Shown: one piece after another, positions 1-6,410 of the stretch
How the letters are laid out: each line of letters begins with the position of its first letter
Numbering within the stretch: the stretch's first letter is position 1
Assembly: GCA_002336405.1 (NCBI GenBank)
Contig: DDEJ01000011.1
Coordinates: forward strand, 1-6,602
DNA: 6,602 nt
Direction of reading: 5' to 3'
Origin: Rhodobacteraceae bacterium UBA1957
GTDB taxonomy: Bacteria > Pseudomonadota > Alphaproteobacteria > Rhodobacterales > Rhodobacteraceae
Notes under the pieces: model-generated
Databases searched by the model: none
What the model was told of the DNA's origin: nothing
Seen by the model: the letters and a program-made list of their open reading frames with translations, nothing else
Position numbers and translations under genes: made by a program

Positions 1-154
1 AAAAGCTGGCCATCTCTGCATAGTTTGGCGCCATAAGGCAGCGGCGGCCATTATCGATACCGCTCATTCAAGACCTTGTCTTGCAGCAATCGCCCCAAGG
101 TCTGATCCAGCTGTATCGCGCCTTCACTGCTCTCGACCTGTGAAGAACATACAA

Positions 155-591
155 ATGCGCGCGGTAATTCAGCAGGCTTCAAAAACCTCGGTGCAGTTTG
201 AGGGCGAGCAAATCAGCCAGAACGGCCAAGGCCTGCCGATTTTTCGATGCATAATATAGGGAAACACGCTTGAATCTGCAAAAAAATGGTGTCAAAAATC
301 GTGAATATGCGCATATTCAAAGATGAAAGAGACAGAGTAAACCGCGCATCGCAAGACAGCGGCGGAGACGTGCTTTTGGTCAGTAAATGCACCTTAGCTG
401 CAGATCTTTTTAGCGAAAATAGACCTGCGTTTTCAGCTGCCGCACCTGCGGAAACTGGCTAAAGTGTGTATGAATATTGTATCGATACCTTTTGCGCAAA
501 AGGGGTGTCGGTGCAAACAGGAGTTTTTGGAGCCAATATGGAAGTTAACCTCTTAAATGACGGACCTGTCACAATATCAGTCGAAATATGA
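155..591 (+). pseudogene. dtd: Decayed D-aminoacyl-tRNA deacylase gene (dtd)
   Basis: An intact DTD removes D-amino acids from mischarged tRNAs in the cytoplasm, and the family is about 145 residues long. Reading from ATG 155 gives a DTD-like start (MRAVIQQASKTSV, later NGQGL), then GNTLESAKKMVSKIVNMRIF, GGDVLLVSKCTLAAD, ENRPAFSAAAP, VQTGVFGANMEV and the terminal NDGPVT before TGA 589-591. The order and spacing match the whole family. Three lesions break it: an in-frame TAG at 257-259, a one-base loss in the A-run 280-286 that shifts the frame between the GNTLESA and KKMVSK segments, and an in-frame TAA at 460-462 just after the NRPAFSAAAP segment. The catalytic SQFT motif has become SKCT, although the Gly-Pro of NDGPVT survives. 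The base composition seems more AT-rich than in the neighbouring genes. A sequencing error could explain one lesion but hardly all three plus the substitutions. A working copy may exist elsewhere in the genome. Confidence 0.9.
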
Positions 592-691
592 TCATGTGAC
601 CGTATCTAGATGCGGAATAATGATTGTAAGGCAGCGGGCGGTGAACTAAGACATACTCACTTTAAACCATGCAAAAGGCCAGCATACCATC

Positions 692-2164
692 ATGAAAACT
701 TACCGGTCTGTCACGGTTGGCAGTGTCTTTTTAACTGTTGCATTGTGTTTCACCGCCGCGGCTCAGGACGGCCGGATTATATCCAAGCAATATGATGATG
801 GCGGAGTGTACGAAGGGACGTTAAAAAACGGCTTGCAAGACGGTATTGGCACCTACCGATTGCCCAACGGTTATGAATATACCGGAGCTTGGGTATTGGG
901 TGAAATTTTAGGCCAAGGCGAAGCACATTTCCCCAATGGCGCTGTCTATCAGGGCCACTTTGCAAAAGGCAAACCGGACGGTATCGGCAAAATCACTTTT
1001 GGTGATGGCGGTACCTATGAGGGCAATTGGTCCGAAGGCACTATTTCAGGACGTGGAGTTTCTGTCTACAGCAACAGCACCCGATATGATGGCGAATTCC
1101 GCGACGGTATGCATAATGGCTCTGGGATCATGACCTACCCTGATGGTGCAATTTATGAGGGCACTTGGGTCGATAATAAAAAGCAAGGCCAAGCCAAAGT
1201 CACGTATCCCGATGGCGCGCTTTATATCGGTGAAATCAACGATGGGCTGCGCGATGGTGAAGGCAACTTAACCATGCCGGACGGCGTGATTTATGAGGGC
1301 ATGTGGAAAGACGGAGAAATCAGCGGTGCCGGCCGGCTGGCACAACCGAACGGCGACACCTATGAGGGCATGCTGGAGGGCGGTCGCCGGCAAGGCAAAG
1401 GTGTCGTGGTCTATGCCAATGGCAACATTTATAATGGGGATTTTGACCAAGACCAACGCCATGGTCAGGGCGAATTTACCAGCGAAGATGGATATAAATA
1501 TACCGGAAGCTGGCGCCAGGGCCAGATTGTTGGCGAAGGCAAAGCCATCTATCCGGACGGCACCATCTACAGCGGCTCATTTTCTGCAGACCTGCCCAAT
1601 GGAACCGGCAAAATCATCTATCCCAGTGGCGAAGTCTATGACGGGCAATGGTCCGCAGGAAACATTGATGGCAAGGGACTGGCAACTTATCCCAACGGCG
1701 TGACCTATGAGGGGGAGTTTCGCGACACCCAATACCATGGGAAAGGCATAATGACCCATACGGACGGCTATCGCTATGATGGCGACTGGCAAAACGGCCA
1801 ACGCAGCGGGAGCGGAATTGCAACCTATCCCGATGGCGCGACCTATGAAGGTGCATTTCAAAATGGGAAGCGGCAGGGGAAAGGTCAGCTGACCATGCCT
1901 GACGGCTTTGCCTATGATGGCGACTGGCAAGAGGGTGAAATGACTGGTTCGGGCGTTGCGACCTATTCCAATGGCGCCGTATATACCGGCCTTTTCAGCA
2001 ACGGAAAGCGGCAGGGAGAGGGCACGATGCGCTATACCAATGGCGCGGAAACCAGCGGCACATGGATCAACGGCGCGCTAGAGGGCGGCGTGGCCGACAC
2101 GCCAGACGGGGATGTGGCCGACACACCAAAAGAGGCCACGACAGAAAGCCCAGACCAGAACTGA
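692..2164 (+). CDS. Exported MORN-repeat protein
   Basis: This is a 490-residue protein. Residues 1-24 form a Sec-type signal peptide: Lys2 and Arg5, a hydrophobic core over residues 10-20, and an Ala-Ala-Ala site before Gln25. Cys19 is preceded by VAL, which is not a lipobox, so it should be a soluble secreted or periplasmic protein. From Tyr40 to residue 466 it is an uninterrupted array of 18 MORN units of exactly 23 residues (pattern YxGxW/F...G...GxG...YPNG) and a partial 19th. The last 24 residues are acidic and Pro/Thr-rich, with the octamer VADTPDGD/VADTPKEA in tandem. MORN arrays fold into extended beta-hairpin ribbons. They are linked to membrane or protein binding, but no catalytic domain is present and I cannot assign a role. 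The start is fixed by the signal peptide. The ribosome binding site is poor (AAGG at 675-678, 13 bases before ATG). No partner gene is adjacent. Confidence 0.9.
   Translation: MKTYRSVTVGSVFLTVALCFTAAAQDGRIISKQYDDGGVYEGTLKNGLQDGIGTYRLPNGYEYTGAWVLGEILGQGEAHFPNGAVYQGHFAKGKPDGIGKITFGDGGTYEGNWSEGTISGRGVSVYSNSTRYDGEFRDGMHNGSGIMTYPDGAIYEGTWVDNKKQGQAKVTYPDGALYIGEINDGLRDGEGNLTMPDGVIYEGMWKDGEISGAGRLAQPNGDTYEGMLEGGRRQGKGVVVYANGNIYNGDFDQDQRHGQGEFTSEDGYKYTGSWRQGQIVGEGKAIYPDGTIYSGSFSADLPNGTGKIIYPSGEVYDGQWSAGNIDGKGLATYPNGVTYEGEFRDTQYHGKGIMTHTDGYRYDGDWQNGQRSGSGIATYPDGATYEGAFQNGKRQGKGQLTMPDGFAYDGDWQEGEMTGSGVATYSNGAVYTGLFSNGKRQGEGTMRYTNGAETSGTWINGALEGGVADTPDGDVADTPKEATTESPDQN
809..2089 (+). repeat. Tandem MORN-coding array, 69-bp period, 18 full units plus one partial
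   Basis: Each unit is 69 bp (23 codons) and begins at the Tyr codon of YxG. No unit is longer or shorter, which is unusually regular. Unit 1 starts at 809, unit 10 at 1430 and unit 19 at 2051. The fifth residue alternates between Trp (units 2, 4, 6, 8, then 11, 13, 15, 17, 19) and a non-Trp hydrophobic residue (Phe, Leu or Ile in the others). This gives a 46-residue double repeat. The alternation slips once, between units 9 (Leu) and 10 (Phe). Unit 6 lacks the second Gly of GxG (GQA). DNA identity between units is low, so the array is old rather than a recent expansion. Confidence 0.9.
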
Positions 2165-2228
2165 CGGCGCGCTTAACCATCGCCCGCTGACAATTGTGGG
2201 ATTGACAGAAGTTTTAACCTGATGTTTT

Positions 2229-2250
2229 CGGCCTGAGCGGCGTCAGACCG
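2229..2250. terminator. Weak hairpin between convergent genes
   Basis: The 137-bp gap between the MORN gene and the photolyase gene contains CGG-C-CTGA, a GCGGCG loop, and TCAG-A-CCG. This makes a seven-pair stem with one C-A mismatch. On the plus strand it is followed by GTGTTTTCTG, a modest T-rich tract. It is the only terminator candidate I found for the convergent pair, and it could be chance. Confidence 0.3.
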
Positions 2251-2301
2251 GTGTTTTCTGTTACGGCTCGGAAAGCGAGACTTCAGTCCAGATGGTGAGA
2301 A

Positions 2302-3828
2302 CTAAACAACATCACCTCTGTCCAGCGCTGCCAGAACGCCATCCGCATCATGCAAAACTCTGTCGCGACGGTCGCTGTCCATCCGGTCCCACGTTCGGTA
2401 CATATTGCCCATGCGGGGATTCTGCGCAAAACGGTCGCGGTGGCGGATCAGAAAATGCCAGTACAGCAGATTGAACGGGCAGGCCTCAGCACCGGTTTTC
2501 TGTGTCACAGAGTAATGGCATGACTTGCAGTGGTTCGACATCCGATTGATATAGGCACCGCTACTAACATAGGGCTTTGAAGCGATAATACCGCCATCGG
2601 CAAACTGGCTCATTCCCAGCGTGTTCGGCGCCTCGACCCATTCAAAGGCATCAATATAGACTTGCAGGTACCATTCATGCAGCGCAGTTGGATCCACGCC
2701 GGAAATTAATGCAAAGTTTCCTGTCACCATTAGCCGCTGGATGTGATGGGCATAAGCCTCTTCGCGGGTCTGTTCGACCGCATGGGCCACGCAGTTCATT
2801 TTGGTGCTACCACCCCAGTACAGCGCCGGCAGAGCCCGGTTGTGGCCGAGTGCGTTTCGCTTGGTATAATCTGGCCCCTGCATAAAATAAATGCCCCGGA
2901 CGTATTCCCGCCAGCCAATGATCTGACGAATAAACCCCTCGACGGCATTGATAGGCGCATGACCCGCGCGCCATTCGGCCTCGGCGGCACGGCACACCTC
3001 GAGCGGATCCAGCAGGCCAATATTGAGATAGGGCGAGATCACTGCATGATATAAAAACCGGTTCTCATTCAGCATCGCATCTTGAAAGTCACCAAAGCGC
3101 GGCAACGCATGGGTCATGAAATGGGCCAACGCTTGCAGCGCCTGAGCACGGTCGGTTGCAAATGCAAACGGGTGTAAATCACCAAAATGATCTTTGAACT
3201 CTGCCTCAACAAGCGCCAGAACCTCACAGACTATAGCATCGGGTTCAAACTGCATTGGGCCTGAAAAAGCGATACTATCGGGCGCCGGTTTTCGATTGTC
3301 ATGGTCAAAGTTCCACTGGCCCCCAGCCGGTTTATCACCCTCCATCAACAATCCGGTCTTGCGGCGCATGTCGCGGTAGAAATACTCCATCCGCAACGCC
3401 TTGCGTCCCTCAGCCCAGTGCACGAACTCCCCAGGCGTGGCGATGAAACGGTCATCGTTCAACATTGTCACCTCAAGCGGCAATGCCTCTAACGCGGTGA
3501 GCAATCGCCACTCACCCGGTTGGGTGACCACCACCGCACCCTGCCCGCCCTCTGAGGCACGTCTGAGCAGTTCACCACAAATCGAGCCTGCATTGTCTGC
3601 ATCATCATAAGCGGTATAGCATACGTGCCACCCTTCAGACCGCAAGCGAGCGGCAAATTTGCGCATCGCGGCAAATATCAAAGCAATCTTTTTTGGATGA
3701 TGGCGCACATATGTCGCCTCATCGCGCACTTCGGCCATAACAACCACATCACAGCTTTTGTCGCCCGCAGCCAGCGCCGACAATTCCCCTGTCAACTGGT
3801 CGCCCAAGACCAAAATAAGACGGTTCAC
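2302..3828 (-). CDS. cryB: Iron-sulfur bacterial photolyase/cryptochrome (FeS-BCP; PhrB/CryB type)
   Basis: This is a FAD-containing photolyase/cryptochrome of the FeS-BCP group, whose members repair (6-4) photoproducts (Agrobacterium PhrB) or act in light signalling (Rhodobacter CryB). Starting at GTG 3828 it has 508 residues, full length for the family. The N-terminal DPRP/antenna domain begins RLILVLGDQL. The C-terminal half holds the FAD-binding helical domain (ENRFLYHAVISPYLN, GWREYVRGIYF). The four cluster cysteines are C346 (TKMNC), C434 and C437 (HCKSC) and C450 (EACPF). The catalytic His pair is H361-H362 (AHHIQRLMVTGNF). The probable electron-transfer residues are W338 and W386-Y387. 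From memory, these positions match Rhodobacter CryB numbering and sit four below PhrB. GTG is preferred over TTG 3831: GAGG lies seven bases upstream of it, and it overlaps the preceding gene's stop as GTGA. The sequence alone cannot separate repair from signalling. Confidence 0.93.
   Translation of the reverse strand: MNRLILVLGDQLTGELSALAAGDKSCDVVVMAEVRDEATYVRHHPKKIALIFAAMRKFAARLRSEGWHVCYTAYDDADNAGSICGELLRRASEGGQGAVVVTQPGEWRLLTALEALPLEVTMLNDDRFIATPGEFVHWAEGRKALRMEYFYRDMRRKTGLLMEGDKPAGGQWNFDHDNRKPAPDSIAFSGPMQFEPDAIVCEVLALVEAEFKDHFGDLHPFAFATDRAQALQALAHFMTHALPRFGDFQDAMLNENRFLYHAVISPYLNIGLLDPLEVCRAAEAEWRAGHAPINAVEGFIRQIIGWREYVRGIYFMQGPDYTKRNALGHNRALPALYWGGSTKMNCVAHAVEQTREEAYAHHIQRLMVTGNFALISGVDPTALHEWYLQVYIDAFEWVEAPNTLGMSQFADGGIIASKPYVSSGAYINRMSNHCKSCHYSVTQKTGAEACPFNLLYWHFLIRHRDRFAQNPRMGNMYRTWDRMDSDRRDRVLHDADGVLAALDRGDVV
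3825..3828 (-). promoter_or_regulatory. GTGA stop/start overlap coupling SDR and photolyase
   Basis: On the minus strand the SDR gene ends ...TCTTGGTGA. The photolyase GTG and the SDR TGA share two bases in the four-base string GTGA. A GAGG ribosome binding site lies inside the last SDR codons, seven bases before GTG. This decides the photolyase start and suggests translational coupling. Confidence 0.75.
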
Positions 3829-4490
3829 CAAGACACCTCAGCGCCGGACCAATCAAAAAAACCACCCGTTTGGTCTGGCGTTAACTCAGAAATCACCGAC
3901 AGTAGATTTTCTGCGGCATCATTTGGGGACACGGTTGGGTGGCGCCCGACATATTTGCGGGTAAATTCGGTTTGCACAGTGCCGGGATGCAGGGCCGCGC
4001 AGATCATTTGCGGATGGGTGCGCCCCAATTCAATCGCTGCGGAATGCAGCATCTGGTTCAGCGCGGCTTTGGCTGCCCGGTACGCGTACCATCCACCAAG
4101 GCGGTTATCCCCGATCGAGCCAACCCGCGCCGAGAGCGCCACAAAAACCCCACGCCGATCACGCGGCATCAGACGGCGGGCATGTTTCAACACCAAAGCC
4201 GGCCCAATGCAATTAACTGCATACTGCGCCATCATAGAAGACGCAGATATATGAGCGATGGTTTTCTCTGGCCGCGCGCCATCCACCTCAAGCGCGCCGG
4301 TGGCCACAAAAATCAGATCATATGTTGCGTCCAACGCGCCAAGGCAGCGTTCCACCGAGGCCTCGTCAGTGATCTGCAGACCGTGATCGCGCCGCGACAA
4401 CCCCGTGACATCTGCGCCCTGTCGCGCCAAGACGCCGTGAACAGCGGATCCAATGCCGCCACTTGCTCCGATGATGAGTGCTTTTTTCAT
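3825..4490 (-). CDS. SDR-family NAD(P)-dependent oxidoreductase, C-factor (CsgA)-like
   Basis: This is a 221-residue short-chain dehydrogenase/reductase, presumably a cytoplasmic NAD(P)-dependent oxidoreductase of unknown substrate. It has the Rossmann nucleotide-binding motif GASGGIG at residues 8-14, an ATG segment at 63-65 in the place of the usual NAG, Asn93 in AVNCIGPA, a serine motif SARVGS (S120 or S125), the catalytic Tyr137 and Lys141 in YAYRAAK, and HPGTV at 168-172. The length and the VGSIGDN...YAYRAAKAALNQ block resemble the myxobacterial C-factor-like branch. ATG 4490 is chosen because it puts the glycine motif at the usual distance from the N-terminus. GAGG touches this ATG directly, which is a poor spacing, and in-frame ATG 4535 or TTG 4538 would add 15-16 non-conserved residues. 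Its TGA overlaps the GTG of the photolyase gene, so the two are co-transcribed and probably translationally coupled. A role beside a photolyase is not evident from sequence. Confidence 0.88.
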   Translation of the reverse strand: MKKALIIGASGGIGSAVHGVLARQGADVTGLSRRDHGLQITDEASVERCLGALDATYDLIFVATGALEVDGARPEKTIAHISASSMMAQYAVNCIGPALVLKHARRLMPRDRRGVFVALSARVGSIGDNRLGGWYAYRAAKAALNQMLHSAAIELGRTHPQMICAALHPGTVQTEFTRKYVGRHPTVSPNDAAENLLSVISELTPDQTGGFFDWSGAEVSW

Positions 4491-4635
4491 CCTCGGCAGA
4501 TAGCGTCTGGTGCAGTAAAGGCAACCCCTTCCCATCAATCGCCGGATTTATTTGCAGGCCAAACTCACTGAAGTGCAAACTCCCAAAAACCTGTGCAAGC
4601 CTGACAGGCAATCCTTCGCATTGTAAAATAGCGCC

Positions 4636-4663
4636 TTTTCATTTGGATCGCGATATGTATAGT
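4636..4663 (+). promoter_or_regulatory. Promoter of the leuA leader transcript
   Basis: TTTTCA (4636-4641, four of six matches to the -35 consensus) and TATAGT (4658-4663, five of six matches to the -10) are separated by 16 bases. The predicted transcription start is about 4670-4671, the A of the leader-peptide ATG. No Shine-Dalgarno sequence precedes that ATG (CTTACTCATG), which agrees with a leaderless mRNA end. The -35 match is weak and the start site is unmapped. Confidence 0.5.
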
Positions 4664-4670
4664 CTTACTC

Positions 4671-4757
4671 ATGAAAATTCAGGGTTATATCATCAAGACC
4701 ACCGACCGCGAAGATAGCAGGTCACTGGACACCCTACGTCTCCTATCCCGCCTCTGA
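4671..4757 (+). CDS. leuL: leuA leader peptide (28 residues, attenuation)
   Basis: ATG 4671 opens a 28-codon frame beginning MKIQGYIIKTTD and ending LDTLRLLSRL before TGA 4755-4757. Five Leu codons sit near its end: CTG 4725, CTA 4734, CTC 4740, CTA 4743 and CTC 4752. Four fall within the last seven codons, and two of the five are the usually infrequent CTA. The stop codon lies inside the left arm of a perfect stem (4751-4760), and leuA starts 78 bases downstream. This is the layout of a ribosome-mediated attenuator: a ribosome stalled for Leu-tRNA or finishing at the stop would favour different RNA folds. The peptide itself need not have a function. The absence of a ribosome binding site fits initiation at the 5' end of the mRNA. 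Leucine enrichment at exactly this place upstream of a leucine gene is very unlikely to be chance. Confidence 0.83.
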   Translation: MKIQGYIIKTTDREDSRSLDTLRLLSRL

Positions 4758-4787
4758 GCGTGCCGTTTGGGCGCGATCGCTCAGAGG
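4751..4787 (+). promoter_or_regulatory. leuA attenuator stem-loop
   Basis: CCTCTGAGCG (4751-4760) and CGCTCAGAGG (4778-4787) are perfect reverse complements, giving a 10-bp stem around a 17-base loop. The left arm contains the leader stop codon. No T-run follows directly, so this is more likely the antiterminator than the terminator. An alternative pairing, GGCGCG (4770-4775) with CGCGCC (4798-4803), uses loop bases and is followed by TTTT at 4809-4812. It cannot form easily together with the first stem. The assignment of antiterminator and terminator is inference. Confidence 0.7.
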
Positions 4788-4835
4788 ATGCACTGCACGC
4801 GCCACGGATTTTGGAGACATCGAAAGAGAAACACC

Positions 4836-6401
4836 ATGACAATTACTGATACCAAAGACCGCGTCGTCATTTTTGACACCACGTTGCGCGACGGCGAACA
4901 AAGCCCCGGCGCCACGATGAGCCATGCCGAAAAGCTCGAGATTGCCGAGTTGCTTGATGAGATGGGCGTCGATATCATCGAAGCCGGCTTTCCCATTGCA
5001 TCGGAAGGCGATTTCAAAGCCGTCAGTGACATTGGCAAGCAGGCAAAAAAAGCCGTAATCTGCGGGCTGGCCCGTGCGAATTTCGGCGACATAGACCGCT
5101 GTTGGGATGCCGTGCGACATGCTGAAAAACCGCGCATCCACACGTTCATTGGCACGTCCCCCCTACACCGGGCGATCCCCAATCTGGATCAAGACCAGAT
5201 GGCGGAAAAAATTCACGCCACGGTCACCCACGCTCGCAACCTCTGCGACAACGTGCAATGGTCACCGATGGATGCGACCCGCACCGAAGAAGATTATCTG
5301 CGCAGGGTGGTCGAGATTGCGATCAAAGCCGGGGCCACGACGATCAATATTCCAGACACGGTCGGGTATACAGCGCCGGTAGAGGCGGCGGAATTGATCA
5401 CCATGCTGATCAATACAGTTCCAGGCGCCGACGCGGTAGTGTTTGCCACCCATTGCCACAATGATCTTGGCATGGCGACGGCCAATGCGCTGGCGGCAGT
5501 GGCCGGTGGTGCGCGTCAGATCGAATGCACGATCAACGGTCTTGGCGAACGCGCCGGAAACACCGCTCTGGAAGAAGTCGTCATGGCGATGAAAGTGCGC
5601 AGCGACATCTTGCCTTTCCATACCGCCATAGACACCACTAAACTCATGAACATTTCGCGGCGGGTTGCAGCTGTTTCGGGCTTTGCTGTGCAGTTCAACA
5701 AAGCCATTGTTGGCAAAAACGCCTTTGCCCATGAAAGCGGCATCCATCAAGACGGTATGTTGAAAAATGCCGAAACCTTTGAGATCATGCGCCCAGAAGA
5801 CGTGGGACTTTCAGCCACCAATCTGGTGATGGGCAAACATTCGGGGCGTGCGGCGCTGCGATCAAAGTTAGAAAACCTCGGGTTCACACTGGCTGACAAC
5901 CAACTCAAGGACGTTTTCGTTCGGTTCAAAGAGCTGGCTGACCGCAAAAAAGAGATCTATGAAGATGATCTGATCGCGTTGATGCGTAGTGACGAAGACG
6001 CCGACAATGACCGTCTGGTGGTGAAAAGCTTGCGGGTAGTTTGTGGCACTGAGGGGCCGCAATCTGCTGAGCTGACAATGCTGATTGACAACGTGGAAAA
6101 AACCGAAACCGCAACGGGTGATGGGCCAGTAGACGCGACGTTTAACGCGGTCAAAGCTCTGCACCCACATTCTGCAAGGCTTCAGCTTTACCAAGTGCAT
6201 GCAGTCACGGAAGGCACCGACGCGCAGGCCACAGTCTCAGTGCGCATGGAAGAAGAGGGCAATATCGCCACCGGGCAATCTGCCGACACAGACACCGTCG
6301 TCGCCAGCGCCAAAGCCTATGTCAACGCATTGAACCGTTTGCTAGTACGACGCGACCGGACCGGTCAAGACGCCAAAGAAATCAGTTATAAAGATCTCTG
6401 A
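4836..6401 (+). CDS. leuA: 2-isopropylmalate synthase
   Basis: LeuA condenses acetyl-CoA with 2-oxoisovalerate to 2-isopropylmalate, the committed step of leucine biosynthesis, in the cytoplasm. The 521-residue product is the normal length for the short LeuA type. The TIM-barrel catalytic domain starts with VIFDTTLRDGEQSPG (metal-binding Asp19). It continues with THCHNDLGMA (metal ligands His206 and His208), the second family signature NGLGERAGNTALEE (residues 234-247, including Asn242), HESGIHQDG (299-307) and GKHSGR (333-338). Residues from about 395 form the C-terminal leucine-binding regulatory domain, including GPVDATFNAVKAL, so feedback inhibition by leucine is expected. ATG 4836 is chosen because conserved sequence begins a few residues later and AAAGAGA lies just upstream. 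An in-frame extension to 4767 would translate the attenuator stem. Expression is probably also set by the leucine-rich leader peptide and stem-loop upstream. Confidence 0.97.
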   Translation: MTITDTKDRVVIFDTTLRDGEQSPGATMSHAEKLEIAELLDEMGVDIIEAGFPIASEGDFKAVSDIGKQAKKAVICGLARANFGDIDRCWDAVRHAEKPRIHTFIGTSPLHRAIPNLDQDQMAEKIHATVTHARNLCDNVQWSPMDATRTEEDYLRRVVEIAIKAGATTINIPDTVGYTAPVEAAELITMLINTVPGADAVVFATHCHNDLGMATANALAAVAGGARQIECTINGLGERAGNTALEEVVMAMKVRSDILPFHTAIDTTKLMNISRRVAAVSGFAVQFNKAIVGKNAFAHESGIHQDGMLKNAETFEIMRPEDVGLSATNLVMGKHSGRAALRSKLENLGFTLADNQLKDVFVRFKELADRKKEIYEDDLIALMRSDEDADNDRLVVKSLRVVCGTEGPQSAELTMLIDNVEKTETATGDGPVDATFNAVKALHPHSARLQLYQVHAVTEGTDAQATVSVRMEEEGNIATGQSADTDTVVASAKAYVNALNRLLVRRDRTGQDAKEISYKDL

Positions 6402-6410
6402 TAGGTGGTT

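Noticed and set aside
52..316. A minus-strand pseudogene running through the whole interval with one frameshift near 183
   Set aside because: The part from 155 to 316 is the antisense of the dtd relic, which matches DTD family motifs throughout on the plus strand. Only the short tail below 154 is left unexplained.
302..319. Perfect 18-bp palindrome TGAATATGCGCATATTCA, operator-like
   Set aside because: It lies inside the decayed dtd sequence, where its codons spell the conserved NMRIF-type segment of DTD, so coding history explains it. A regulatory role has no other support.
736..751. Lipoprotein signal around Cys19 of the MORN protein
   Set aside because: The residue before Cys is Leu (VALC), not the Gly/Ala/Ser required by a lipobox. 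Signal peptidase I cleavage after Ala24 fits better.
610..795. A 61-codon plus-strand frame overlapping the MORN gene start
   Set aside because: It runs out of frame through the signal peptide region, has no ribosome binding site, and has a Cys/His-rich composition typical of a chance frame.
3625..4571. Long plus-strand open frames opposite the photolyase and SDR genes
   Set aside because: They are antisense to two well-conserved genes, lack recognisable domains or ribosome binding sites, and are rich in Arg, Pro, His and Cys as expected of shadow frames.
4589..4609. LuxR-type lux box
   Set aside because: The half-sites resemble ACCTGT/ACAGGT, but the spacer is nine rather than eight bases and no quorum-sensing gene is present.
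4621..4650. RpoE-type promoter for the SDR-photolyase operon (CGATCC on the minus strand at 4650-4645)
   Set aside because: Photolyase-type genes are, as I recall, under RpoE in Rhodobacter. Here the first base differs from TGATCC, and the nearest AT-rich -10 (TATTTT) is only 14 bases away, too close.
4767..4835. In-frame N-terminal extension of LeuA
   Set aside because: It would translate the attenuator stem, has no conserved residues and would begin with a non-ATG codon. ATG 4836 gives the normal family start.
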